NCBI RefSeq assembly: GCF_014656545.1 | Contig: NZ_BNDS01000013.1 | Location: 19,388 to 83,387, forward strand | Reading direction: 5' to 3' | DNA from: Neobacillus kokaensis | GTDB lineage: Bacteria > Bacillota > Bacilli > Bacillales > Cytobacillaceae | DNA: 64,000 nucleotides | Part shown: positions 10,287 to 18,034 of the stretch, one piece after another | Position numbering within the stretch: the first letter of the stretch is position 1 | How the letters are laid out: the number at the start of each line of letters is the position of its first letter | Program-made: the position numbers and the translations under genes | Notes under the pieces: model-generated | What the model was told of the DNA's origin: nothing | Database searches by the model: none | What the model saw: the letters and a program-made list of their open reading frames with translations, nothing else

Positions 10287-11399
10287 CTACCGAACATTGT
10301 CCTGAAATACTGTTAACTCCTTAAGAATTTCCTCGTTGACCTCGACTCCTAGACCTGGCTGCTCTGTTAAACGGATAAACGGAACGTCGTAGGCCAGATT
10401 ACCAATATCCATTGAAAACTTTAATGGCCCCGTTAACTCAACACTGGTAATCACTTTTTTGGAAAAAGCTACATGAAAACCGGCTGCCGAACCAACAGAT
10501 GATTCAACCATAGACCCTACTTGGCACTCCATTCCTGCCAGCTCCGCCTGATGAGCTAATTTTACCGCCGGGTAGATGCCGCCACATTTCATCAATTTAA
10601 TATTCACTTTGTCCGCCGCTCGTTTTTGGATAATTTCCCGCATTTCCCTTGTTCCCTTTAAGCCTTCGTCGATCATAAGGGGAATGGTTGTTTTAGATTT
10701 CACCTCAACCATCGCATCAATGTCATCGGCAGCAACCGGTTGTTCTATCCAGTCAATTTGGTAGTCTTCCAATTGTTTTACCGCCGTCAGTGTAGCTGCG
10801 CTGGTTTTCCAACCTTGGTTTACATCCACTCGGATCGCTATGCCAGACCCGGCTTGAGCCCGCACTGCCTTAATGCGTTCAATGTCATCCTTAACATTTG
10901 TCCCCACCTTCATTTTAAAAGACCGATAGCCCTTCTCCACCATTTGCGCAGCTTCTGCCGCCATTTTTTCAGGTGCTGCAATACTTAACACATGAGTAAT
11001 AGGGAATTTCTCATGATAGCGCCCGCCAATCAGCTGGTACACTGGCTGCTGCAGTTTTTTCCCCATAATGTCAAAGCAGGCAATATCAATTGCCGCCTTA
11101 GCTGCTGGTGCTGAATAAATCGTATTGTTCATCAGCTCATGAATTTTCTCAATTTCCATCGGATTTTTCCCTATTAAAACAGGTCCAATCGTGTTTTTAA
11201 GGATATGAAATACACCTTCCCAAGTTTCGCCTGTTACATGTTCATCCGGCACCGCCTCGCCATAACCAACAATTCCTTCATCGGTCACTATCTTCGTAAT
11301 AATAGAAGGCATATCTGGATAAGTGTGATAGCTGATAACAAAAGGTTCAATTAAAGGTAAGCGAATGGCATAAAGTTCAATCTCAGTAATTTTCATCAT
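10287..11399 (-). CDS. Muconate-lactonizing-subgroup enolase-superfamily enzyme (epimerase/racemase)
   Basis: 370 residues with the complete active-site set of the MLE subgroup: KxK in FKMKVG (about 163), metal ligands in VDVNQGW (about 191), WIEQP (about 220) and IDEG (about 242), and the second base in NIKLMKCGG (about 266). These enzymes remove a proton alpha to a carboxylate; relatives include L-Ala-D/L-Glu epimerase, N-succinylamino acid racemase and muconate cycloisomerase. The C-terminal DxD typical of Ala-Glu epimerases is replaced by ELTG, so I do not assign YkfB. With M20 deacylases nearby, racemising an N-acyl amino acid or dipeptide is likely. The start at 11399 has AAAGGA upstream. 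It is divergent from the regulator gene across a shared operator. Confidence 0.8.
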   Translation of the reverse strand: MMKITEIELYAIRLPLIEPFVISYHTYPDMPSIITKIVTDEGIVGYGEAVPDEHVTGETWEGVFHILKNTIGPVLIGKNPMEIEKIHELMNNTIYSAPAAKAAIDIACFDIMGKKLQQPVYQLIGGRYHEKFPITHVLSIAAPEKMAAEAAQMVEKGYRSFKMKVGTNVKDDIERIKAVRAQAGSGIAIRVDVNQGWKTSAATLTAVKQLEDYQIDWIEQPVAADDIDAMVEVKSKTTIPLMIDEGLKGTREMREIIQKRAADKVNIKLMKCGGIYPAVKLAHQAELAGMECQVGSMVESSVGSAAGFHVAFSKKVITSVELTGPLKFSMDIGNLAYDVPFIRLTEQPGLGVEVNEEILKELTVFQDNVR

Positions 11400-11441
11400 G
11401 ATTCATCCTTTCAAAATTTACAAGATTTCATTCATTTGATA

Positions 11442-11466
11442 TAGTTGTCGTTAAATAGACGCTAAT
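11442..11466. promoter_or_regulatory. Shared operator, copy 1
   Basis: The core TGTCGTTAAATAGACG with flanking TAGT and CTAAT lies between the divergent epimerase (start 11399) and regulator (start 11490) genes. The same 25 bases, with one difference, occur at 14554-14578 before the nhaC gene. It can be seen as an imperfect palindrome GTC-N8-GAC or as CGTTAA/CGCTAA direct repeats 11 bases apart. The regulator encoded alongside is the obvious candidate to bind it. Confidence 0.7.
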
Positions 11467-11489
11467 TCGCACTAGGAGGCGCTGAAAAC

Positions 11490-12746
11490 GTGAGTACAAA
11501 GATTGCTGTCATTGGATCAAGCGAGTTTATTGCAAGAATTCTACCTGTCGCATCCGATTTTTCAGATGTTGAAATTGATCCATATGTTTATCAAGAGCCA
11601 CAGGAGGCCGCCGAGCTGGTAACACAATTAAAGCCGTGTGATATAGTGTTATTCGCCGGTGCCTTAGCATACTTTTTTTCAAAAAAGCAGCATGAAAAAC
11701 TGCCAATCCCATCCCTTTACCTAGCAACAGATGAAATGACAGTAGCCTCTTCGTTTCTTTCTATATTATACACGAAAAAACTGGCACTTGAACGAATTTC
11801 AATCGATATGATTGACTCGTCTGTTGTTCATAATGTATTGACAGAACTTGGCTCAAATGTTCCTCCCATGCATGTACTCGACTACCAGGACATGGTGGAT
11901 ATCCAATTTGAATTAGATAAAATTGTTGCTTTTCACAAGAAGCTATGGGACCAAGGAAAAATTGATCTTGCTCTAACAAGTGTGCATGCTGCTTACAATC
12001 GCTTAGAAACACTCGGAATTCCTGCCATGAGACTCACTGATCCAAAAATTTCATTGCTCCGCGGCCTCGAAAAAGCCAAAGCACAAGCGGAATTGTTCAA
12101 ACGCAAAGCCGCTCAAGTGGCGGTTGGTTATATTTCTGCAAATGTTTTAGTCGACCAACCTAACAATCTCATCCGTGAGCTTCCTACCCCTATTCAGGAG
12201 TTGAAAACAGGATTATTTGTTTTCTACAGTACCAGGGGTGAAATTGAGGCCATACTCAGCAGGAATCAGCTCTTTAACTTTGTTAAAGATTGGGATGATC
12301 TCATTAAAATGGGCATAGGCTACGGTGCTACCCTTACAGACGCCGAACAAAATGCCAAGGCGGCATTAAGGTTTGCCGAAAAAGATACTGATGACTTATG
12401 CGGGTACATCCTGACCGAGGAAAAGCAATTGCTGGGGCCCTTCCCGCATGAACATAAACAGCATCAATTGAAGAATGATCATCCCGAAATTGTCCAGGTT
12501 GCGAAACAAACTAGATTAAGTCCCGGCAATCTCTCCAAGATTATCGAATTCAGCAAGTCACGGAAGGACGTGCATTTCACCGCTGCCGATCTAGCCGACT
12601 ACTTAAAGGTAACAAGGCGTTCTACGGAGCGGATTCTGAAAAAATTGGCCGATCACGGTTTTGTTAAAGTTGTTGGCGAAGAAATGACTTACCAACAAGG
12701 CCGGCCAAGGGCGATTTATGAACTAAATATGCCTGTTTATCTATAA
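11490..12746 (+). CDS. Transcriptional regulator with C-terminal winged helix and degenerate GGDEF-like domain
   Basis: 418 residues. The first 200 resemble a ligand-sensing alpha/beta domain (PrpR-N-like by overall pattern: KIAVIGSSEFIARILP and DIVLFAGALAYFF). Residues about 235-310 contain FVFYSTRGEIEAIL and GIGYGATLTDAEQNA, reminiscent of the cyclase-like domain of CdaR or GTP cyclohydrolase III, without a catalytic GGDEF. The C-terminus (about 345-410) is a winged helix (FTAADLADYLKVTRRSTERI). GTG start at 11490 after AGGAGG. It is divergent from the epimerase operon, and the 25-bp element before it recurs before nhaC, so it probably controls both and itself. The domain assignments are from pattern only. 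Confidence 0.7.
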   Translation: MSTKIAVIGSSEFIARILPVASDFSDVEIDPYVYQEPQEAAELVTQLKPCDIVLFAGALAYFFSKKQHEKLPIPSLYLATDEMTVASSFLSILYTKKLALERISIDMIDSSVVHNVLTELGSNVPPMHVLDYQDMVDIQFELDKIVAFHKKLWDQGKIDLALTSVHAAYNRLETLGIPAMRLTDPKISLLRGLEKAKAQAELFKRKAAQVAVGYISANVLVDQPNNLIRELPTPIQELKTGLFVFYSTRGEIEAILSRNQLFNFVKDWDDLIKMGIGYGATLTDAEQNAKAALRFAEKDTDDLCGYILTEEKQLLGPFPHEHKQHQLKNDHPEIVQVAKQTRLSPGNLSKIIEFSKSRKDVHFTAADLADYLKVTRRSTERILKKLADHGFVKVVGEEMTYQQGRPRAIYELNMPVYL

Positions 12747-12799
12747 GAATAAGTTAAAGGAAAGTTTGTTAAGGGAAACTTTCCTTTTTATATTTGTGC

Positions 12800-13045
12800 G
12801 TTACTTGTGGATAGCTGCTCATTACACGCGGATGCGTCCCGACATCTGTGGATAAAGCTCTTTTCCTTGGATTTAATCGGCTTCTTGCGAATACCCTCCT
12901 TTATTTGTGGATGCTTCCGTATTAGCTGTGTATAACTACCGATTGTTTGTGGATAGTTTTACTTTTATTGTGGGTAACTATCCACTGATTGTGGGTAAAT
13001 ACCCCACATTTGTGGATATTTCTCCTTTTCTAGTGGATAACTCCT
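12800..13045. repeat. 21-bp-period tandem array 1 (core TTGTGGATA)
   Basis: Twelve degenerate copies of a TTGTGGATA core. The GG doublet falls at 12809, 12830, 12850, 12869, 12888, 12909, 12930, 12951, 12972, 12993, 13014 and 13035; the last seven intervals are exactly 21 bases. Sequence between cores is not conserved. It fills the 329-base gap between the convergent ends of the regulator (12746) and nhaC (13076); apart from a possible weak terminator GGAAAGTTTG...AAACTTTCC at 12759-12784, I see nothing else there. Apparent seven-residue peptide repeats (VDxxPxx) in this stretch come from the period and are not a protein. Confidence 0.85.
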
Positions 13046-13075
13046 TTCCACTTACAGGACTCCCGCTTATACGTT

Positions 13076-14497
13076 TTACACGGCCGCTGTTTCCTCTTCT
13101 TCTTTTCCAGCCTGAAGCATCTCGGCTTCTGATAGCTTAGTAATCGTAATTCCTGTTAAAGCATAAAAAATTGAAATAATCGGTACGATGAAATTTAAGA
13201 TAGCAAACGGCGCATATTGAAATGCCTGGACTCCAAGTGTTCCAGCAATGAACACACCGCACGTATTCCATGGGACAAATACAGAGGTTAAGGTCCCTCC
13301 ATCTTCTAATGCCCGGGATAAATTTTTCGAATGAAGTCCTTTTTCCCGATAAGCATTCGCGTACATCCGGGATGGAATAACAATGGAAATGTACTGTTCG
13401 GAACAAGTGGCATTAGTCGCAAAGCAAGAAACAACGGTTGATGCAACAACCCCTTTGGCGGTCTTTGCCAGTTTTAAAATTTGTTTGACAATCGCATCAA
13501 GCATTCCTGTATTTTCAAGAATCCCGCCAAAGGTCATGGCTACGATAGTCATTGAAACCGTATACATCATTGAATCCAAACCGCCGCCGGTAAACAGTTT
13601 ATCGACCATTTTGTTCCCTGTATCAATCACATACCCGCTTTGAAGAGCAGTTAGGGCAGATGAAACTGAACCGCCTTGAATGAAAATTTGCGAGAGAAAT
13701 CCTAAGATGATCCCAATAATTAAAGCAGGAATGGCTGGTACCTTTTTAGCTACTAAAACTATAACCAGCACCGGAATGATTAATAGAAATGGCGAGATCA
13801 CAAAGCTTTTCTGAAGTACATCCATTGTTTGGTTAATACTTGCCGTATCCATACCTGCAGCTCCGAACTTGAATCCCATGATACCATAGGCAACAAACGC
13901 AATAACCAGCCCTGGGATTGTTGTGTACAGCATATGGCGGATATGAACGAATAAATCGGTACCTGTTAAACCTGAGGCAAGGTTGGTCGTATCGGAGAGC
14001 GGCGACATTTTATCGCCAAAATAAGAGCCGGAAATAATCGCACCCGCTATCATCGGTGCCGGGATTCCCATGCTGAGCCCAATCCCCATACCAGCAACAC
14101 CGATTGTCCCCATCGTTGACCAAGAGCTGCCAATAGCTAACGAAACTATGGCACATATCGCACAGATGGAAACTAGGAAAAGTGAAGGGGTAATGATTTT
14201 TAATCCATAAAAAATCATTGTTGCCACAATTCCGCCGCCAATCCAGGCACCGATCGTAAGTCCTACGAGCATGATGATGACAACTGCCGGGAGGGCAAGG
14301 CGAATCCCTTTATACATCATTTTTTCAATATCATCCCATTTAAATCCAACACGCCAGGCCACAAGTGAAGCAATCGACGTTCCAAAAATAAGCGGCATAT
14401 GCGGCCCCTGTTCAAGATAAACAACCGTTATGGCCATTACGATAATCATCGCGGCGAGCGGAATAATCGCCAGCTTAAAAGGTATTTCTTTTTTCAT
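13076..14497 (-). CDS. NhaC-family Na+/H+ antiporter
   Basis: 473 residues with about 11 to 12 membrane segments and typical NhaC stretches (SSWSTMGTIGVAGMGIG near 145, SGSYFGDKMSPLSDTTNLA near 180, SEQYISIV near 365, PWNTCGVF near 410). Members exchange Na+ for H+, sometimes with a carboxylate such as malate for lactate (MleN). Start at 14497 after AGGGGGA. The copy of the 25-bp operator at 14554-14578 places it in the same regulon as the epimerase genes, hinting that it may move an organic acid or restore ion balance during their use. Substrate unproven. Confidence 0.88.
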   Translation of the reverse strand: MKKEIPFKLAIIPLAAMIIVMAITVVYLEQGPHMPLIFGTSIASLVAWRVGFKWDDIEKMMYKGIRLALPAVVIIMLVGLTIGAWIGGGIVATMIFYGLKIITPSLFLVSICAICAIVSLAIGSSWSTMGTIGVAGMGIGLSMGIPAPMIAGAIISGSYFGDKMSPLSDTTNLASGLTGTDLFVHIRHMLYTTIPGLVIAFVAYGIMGFKFGAAGMDTASINQTMDVLQKSFVISPFLLIIPVLVIVLVAKKVPAIPALIIGIILGFLSQIFIQGGSVSSALTALQSGYVIDTGNKMVDKLFTGGGLDSMMYTVSMTIVAMTFGGILENTGMLDAIVKQILKLAKTAKGVVASTVVSCFATNATCSEQYISIVIPSRMYANAYREKGLHSKNLSRALEDGGTLTSVFVPWNTCGVFIAGTLGVQAFQYAPFAILNFIVPIISIFYALTGITITKLSEAEMLQAGKEEEETAAV

Positions 14498-14553
14498 AAA
14501 GCTCCCCCTAAAGTAATTTATTTTGAATTAAGAAGCAATTCATTTAAACTAAC

Positions 14554-14578
14554 TAGTTGTCGTTAAATAGACGTTAAT
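14554..14578. promoter_or_regulatory. Shared operator, copy 2
   Basis: Identical to 11442-11466 except for one base (GTTAAT for GCTAAT); here the two CGTTAA direct repeats are perfect and 11 bases apart. It lies 57 bases before the nhaC start, in the same orientation to that gene as copy 1 has to the epimerase gene. Confidence 0.7.
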
Positions 14579-14646
14579 ATTATAGTAAAACACCCCTTAA
14601 TATTCCGTCAATTTGTTTTTCGATTTTTCGGAAAAATAAATACAAA

Positions 14647-14745
14647 GAGGGTGTCCCAAAAGTAGATAACTTTTAGGGACATTCCCTCTTTTGTTTATGT
14701 ACTCTGAATTTGGTCTGTTGGTTTCCGCTCCAATCAACAGAGTGA
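14647..14745. repeat. Hairpin plus MITE-like remnant
   Basis: A hairpin with arms GAGGGTGTCCC and GGGACATTCCCTC is followed by TCTGTTGGTTTCCGCTCC and CAATCAACAGAGT. The second part matches the core of the elements at 21877-21987 and 58175-58265. It looks like a partial or recombined member of that family. Confidence 0.5.
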
Positions 14746-15019
14746 AAAAAATAAGTCATTATTCTTTGTACAAAAAAATAAGAAAATCATCCCATTTGGT
14801 AAACATAACAGGGGTTTCAATCGCTTTTCGTTAAGAGGCCCTTTCCAAAAATATTACGGAATGGGGTGTTATTTGTGTTGTCCATAATTTAATGAAGTGG
14901 GAATCAATAACTAAAAATCAGTTAAAGGCAGCAGAAGAATAAGGGGAAAATAAGGGAGGATTTCCCCTGGGGGGAGTAAATCTTTAAAATTTAAAAATAA
15001 AATGGATGAAAAAGGAAAC

Positions 15020-15060
15020 TGACTCAAAAGAGTCGTTATTCAACGACCTTTTGAGTCAGC
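15020..15060 (-). terminator. Terminator of the 365-residue M20 gene
   Basis: CTGACTCAAAAGAGTCGTT (15020-15038) pairs with AACGACCTTTTGAGTCAG (15043-15060) around a very short loop, starting 3 bases past the stop codon, with a T-rich run following on the minus strand. A long stem for a Rho-independent terminator. Confidence 0.85.
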
Positions 15061-15063
15061 CTC

Positions 15064-16161
15064 TTAGGCTTTTTGTAATGTTTCTGCTAAAATCCGTGCA
15101 CCTAGATCGAGAGCTGAGCGGTCAAAGCTCATTTTGGGGTGGTGTAATCCAGGCTTAAGGTCTGCCCCTACGCCTATCATGGCCGCTTTTAGCTCTGGTT
15201 TTTTTACTGTATAGAAGTGGAAATCATCGGCACCGGAGGTAATAACCGGCGGAGCCAGGACTTCATCGCCCGCTGCAGCTCGGATGGCTTCTCTTGCAAT
15301 TGCCTCAGCTTCAGTGGAAACCTCTGCCCCTGGTACAAAATCATACCAATCCCACTTGATTTCGATGCCATAAAGTGTGCTTATTCCGCCAAGTCCTTCA
15401 TCTATTTTGGATTGCAGCTGACGTAAGACATCATTTTTCTGTGCCCGAACATCAATGGCAAACTCTGCCGTCCCCGGAATGATATTCACACTCCCTCCGC
15501 CAGCGACAATTTTTGTCAGTTTTGCGGAATAGGATTCGAATGGTGAAAAATAAAGTGATTTTATGAACTGATGGATTGCTGCAACAGCATCAATGGCATT
15601 TTTACCTTGGTGAGGTCTTGCGCCGTGGGCGTCCGTTCCAATTATTTTCCCCTCCAGGAAGACACCGGCTCCATGATGAATTGAAGGAGTCACCTTTCCT
15701 AACGGCAGCTCCTCTGCTGGACGAAGGTGAACTCCAAATAGATGTGAGACATTTTCTAATGCGCCGCGCTCAATCATGGCAAGTGATCCATTTCCCTTTT
15801 CTTCAGCAGGCTGAAAGATAAAGCGAATTTTTTTGTTAAGCGATTTGTCCTTAAGATACAAAAGAGCCCCAAGAACCATAGAAATATTGGCATCATGCCC
15901 GCAAGAGTGATTTCCCTGCCAGACGCCATCCACTTCCTGCCATAATGCATCGATATCGGCCCGGACAGCAATCACTTCCTCACCCTCCCCGATTTCTGCC
16001 AGTAAACCGGTAACATCATCAAACCTTCTATATGTAACGCCCAGCTCATCCAAAATAGCGGCAATCTTCTCAGTCGTCTTAAACTCCTTCCAGCTCACCT
16101 CAGGATTCGCATGAAAATGATCAAACCAAGTCAAAATCTGATCTTCAAAATTCTCTTTCAC
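15064..16161 (-). CDS. M20 metallo-amidohydrolase (third in the window)
   Basis: 365 residues with the M20 metal-site motifs VRADIDALW (about 66-74), HSCGHDANIS (about 86-95), PAEEKGNG (near 120) and a C-terminal SGADDFHFY. It belongs to the aminoacylase/peptidase branch and hydrolyses an amide bond next to a free carboxylate; it is clearly a different paralogue from the gene at 5696-6871, with a shorter N-terminus. GTG start at 16161 after GAGGAG. Upstream, 33 bases away, is the VOC gene, and the single REP copy at 16181-16194 lies between the two. Probably co-transcribed with the VOC gene. Substrate unknown. Confidence 0.85.
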   Translation of the reverse strand: MKENFEDQILTWFDHFHANPEVSWKEFKTTEKIAAILDELGVTYRRFDDVTGLLAEIGEGEEVIAVRADIDALWQEVDGVWQGNHSCGHDANISMVLGALLYLKDKSLNKKIRFIFQPAEEKGNGSLAMIERGALENVSHLFGVHLRPAEELPLGKVTPSIHHGAGVFLEGKIIGTDAHGARPHQGKNAIDAVAAIHQFIKSLYFSPFESYSAKLTKIVAGGGSVNIIPGTAEFAIDVRAQKNDVLRQLQSKIDEGLGGISTLYGIEIKWDWYDFVPGAEVSTEAEAIAREAIRAAAGDEVLAPPVITSGADDFHFYTVKKPELKAAMIGVGADLKPGLHHPKMSFDRSALDLGARILAETLQKA

Positions 16162-16180
16162 TAAAATACACTCCTCTTTT

Positions 16181-16194
16181 TGGTGTCAGGCACC
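16181..16194. repeat. REP-like copy between two co-directional genes
   Basis: TGGTGTCAGGCACC directly abuts the stop codon of the VOC gene (16195) and precedes the ribosome binding site of the M20 gene. There is no partner half nearby. Confidence 0.75.
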
Positions 16195-17007
16195 TTACTT
16201 AAATCTCCAGTAGCCTTCCTGCATTTTAAACAGCTGCTCCTGCTTTGTTCCGTTCAACGTCACCAAGAATGGGGTTTCACCTTTTTCTTGTAAAACTGTT
16301 TGGGCAAAGCCATCTCCCATTGGTGTACAGAATACGAGTCCTGTTCCAGCAAGTTTTAAAGTTTTGCACCGTGCATTCAGTACTGGATCGATATACTCTT
16401 CCGAAATAGGCAAGTCCAATAGTTTTCCCCACCCTTGAAGGGTCTTCTCCAAGTCCCTCACAACGAAGACCACATTATCGAATGTTAGATTACCTGCTGG
16501 ATGAGCCCCGATCAATCCTTGTTCTTCAAACTCTGCGTGTCTTTCTTCATCTGTTTTTTCCCATTGGATAAAGAACGGCAATGATAATTCGCTAGTATTA
16601 CTTTCTGGAAACAGGAGCGACCATTTGATAACCTGACCATCTGCTCGAATCCTTTCTCCAGGAAGCGGACCATAGACTTTAAAGCCTTCGTGTTTGAACT
16701 TTTCAGCTAATTCCTCCAATTGATTGGTCCGAATCGCAATTTTCGCGGGACCCTCCTTGGTTTCATGAACCAGCTTTTCCACGATCTCCGTAACCAATCT
16801 GTTATCCTCTTGCTGCTCAGCAATTGAAGGGTTTTCCACGCCAAGGAATTCGATATAGCTTAACCCAAAGTATGTCAGCGAATTATATGTCCCCCAGTTT
16901 TCATGGCGCCCGCCATTAACGGCATGAATCCCTATATTTTTTAACGGAAGAATCGCGTTCTCCGGTTTGTTTGAAAAAATGACAAGGTGGTCAAATGCAA
17001 ACTCCAT
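16195..17007 (-). CDS. VOC-family (glyoxalase-like) protein
   Basis: 270 residues with two vicinal-oxygen-chelate halves: FAFDHLVIFSNKPENAI at the N-terminus and LTFDNVVFVVRDLEKTLQGW around residue 170. VOC proteins use a metal in a beta-alpha-beta-beta-beta fold for isomerase, dioxygenase or lyase reactions, or bind drugs; which applies cannot be read here. The first half has the expected H in DHLV; the second has DNVV, so the metal site may be incomplete there. The ATG at 17007 has AAGGAG upstream. It is first in a pair with the 365-residue M20 gene. Confidence 0.75.
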   Translation of the reverse strand: MEFAFDHLVIFSNKPENAILPLKNIGIHAVNGGRHENWGTYNSLTYFGLSYIEFLGVENPSIAEQQEDNRLVTEIVEKLVHETKEGPAKIAIRTNQLEELAEKFKHEGFKVYGPLPGERIRADGQVIKWSLLFPESNTSELSLPFFIQWEKTDEERHAEFEEQGLIGAHPAGNLTFDNVVFVVRDLEKTLQGWGKLLDLPISEEYIDPVLNARCKTLKLAGTGLVFCTPMGDGFAQTVLQEKGETPFLVTLNGTKQEQLFKMQEGYWRFK

Positions 17008-17068
17008 CGTGATTCTCCTTTCATGAATGGCTGTATAAATTTTCAGATATATCCATTATAAAATAAAT

Positions 17069-17096
17069 GAGCCCAAAACTTAATTTTTTTGGGCTC
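17069..17096 (-). terminator. Hairpin at the end of the kinase remnant
   Basis: GAGCCCAAAA (17069-17078) pairs with TTTTGGGCTC (17087-17096). On the minus strand it is followed by ATTTATTTTAT, so it looks like the old terminator of the histidine-kinase remnant that overlaps it. Confidence 0.6.
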
Positions 17097-17172
17097 TTGG
17101 AAAAGTTATTTCAATTGTTATCCCTTTTCCAACACGGGTTTCGACCTTTATTTTTCCATGTTGTTTTTCTAA
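17080..17172 (-). pseudogene. C-terminal remnant of a histidine kinase
   Basis: The minus strand encodes about 30 residues beginning LEKQHGKIKVETRVGKG and ending FPRAQKN-stop. This matches the end of a HATPase_c domain, where such kinases read ..HGG.I.V.S..GKGT...I.LP. Directly upstream the frame has two stop codons and the other frames do not continue it, so the rest of the gene is lost. It is not expressed as a useful protein and shows that a two-component system was deleted between the VOC gene and dedA. Confidence 0.65.
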
Positions 17173-17277
17173 TTATCAGACATCATCAAAAGACTGCAGC
17201 CATGCACATGATTTCCTTGTTTTTGTATAAGCTAATTTCGAAGGTTTTTACAGTTGTTTAATGGGAAGTGTAGTTTT

Positions 17278-17874
17278 ATGCAGCATTTGAGTGGACTTAT
17301 TGAGCATTATGGATACTTCGGTATAATTATGGCATTAATTGGCGGTATTGTAGGTCTTCCAATACCTGATGAAGTGCTTCTAACGTATGTTGGGTATAAT
17401 GTTTATCAAGGAAAAATGCTCTATCTGCCAGCTCTCATGAGTGCGTTTTTTGGAGCATTCGGCGGTATCACCCTTAGCTATTTGTTAGGCATTAAATTAG
17501 GCCTGCCGTTTTTAAAGAAATTTGGTCCTAAATTTCACATGACAGAAGAACGGGTAGAACGAACGAGAAAATTATTTATGAAATTCGGTCCTTACCTCTT
17601 AATAATCGGATATTTTATACCGGGAGTTCGGCACGTTGTAGCCTATCTTTCTGGTATTAATGGCTATAAGTATAGAAGGTTTGCACTCTTCGCTTATTCG
17701 GGAGCGCTCATTTGGTGTTTTACTTTTATTACATTGGGAAGAACACTCGGTGAAAACTGGATGCATGTTGGTGCTTATCTTTCAAGGTACAGTACCTATG
17801 TTATTTTGCCGCTTATCGTCGTCTGCCTCCTCCTCTTTACTTATTGGAGAAAAACAAGAGTATTTGGTAAGTAA
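17278..17874 (+). CDS. DedA-family membrane protein
   Basis: About 198 residues with a typical DedA profile: re-entrant and membrane segments, GLPIPDEVLLTYVGY (E in the usual acidic position, about 27-41), GITLSYLLGIKLG, and the family signature GYFIPGVRHVVAYLSG (about 117-132). DedA proteins are now seen as lipid-carrier or phospholipid flippases (undecaprenyl phosphate, phosphatidylethanolamine). The ATG at 17278 is preferred over the TTG at 17254 because GGGAAG lies 9 bases before it. Monocistronic, with its own terminator. Confidence 0.9.
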   Translation: MQHLSGLIEHYGYFGIIMALIGGIVGLPIPDEVLLTYVGYNVYQGKMLYLPALMSAFFGAFGGITLSYLLGIKLGLPFLKKFGPKFHMTEERVERTRKLFMKFGPYLLIIGYFIPGVRHVVAYLSGINGYKYRRFALFAYSGALIWCFTFITLGRTLGENWMHVGAYLSRYSTYVILPLIVVCLLLFTYWRKTRVFGK

Positions 17875-17892
17875 TATTAGTTATAAGAAAAA

Positions 17893-17918
17893 GGCCCTTT
17901 CAACTTAGAAAAAGGGCC
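17893..17918 (+). terminator. dedA terminator
   Basis: GGCCCTTT (17893-17900) pairs with AAAGGGCC (17911-17918), followed by a T-rich stretch, 18 bases past the dedA stop. Confidence 0.75.
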
Positions 17919-17952
17919 CTGTTTATTATCTTCAATATCCAAAATAAGCATA

Positions 17953-18034
17953 CTGTCCACTGGAGACGTGCAAATGTCCACGAGCGGTGCCTAACACCAT
18001 TATTACACCATTATCCCGTTCGTGTCAGGCACCT
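17953..18034. repeat. REP-like long element with inverted second half
   Basis: CTGTCCAC through GGTGCCTAACACC (17953-17996) matches the element at 45-95. About 25 bases later GTGTCAGGCACC (18023-18034) gives the inverted partner, followed by TTTTT. The two halves can pair. The element overlaps the last codons of the sigma-factor gene, whose stop is at 18011, and may act as its terminator. Confidence 0.75.

Larger units (their letters stand above)
14498..15063. other. 566-base intergenic region before nhaC
   Basis: It holds the second operator copy (14554-14578), a hairpin plus MITE-like remnant (14647-14745) and the terminator of the 365-residue M20 gene (15020-15060). Between about 14760 and 15000 I see only AT-rich sequence and a small GGGGAAA...TTTCCCC inverted repeat near 14942-14968; no coding signal. 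Confidence 0.6.

Noticed and set aside
10287-11399. Assignment as L-Ala-D/L-Glu epimerase (ykfB)
   Set aside because: The C-terminal DxD motif of that group is replaced by ELTG, so only the subgroup is claimed.
12800-13045. CRISPR-like array
   Set aside because: Repeats are only about 9 bases, spacing is 21, cores are degenerate, and there are no cas genes. The other two arrays fail in the same way.
12907-13140. 77-residue frame with VDxxPxx repeats
   Set aside because: The peptide repeat follows from the 21-bp period of the DNA array; no ribosome binding site, and it runs into the nhaC gene on the other strand.
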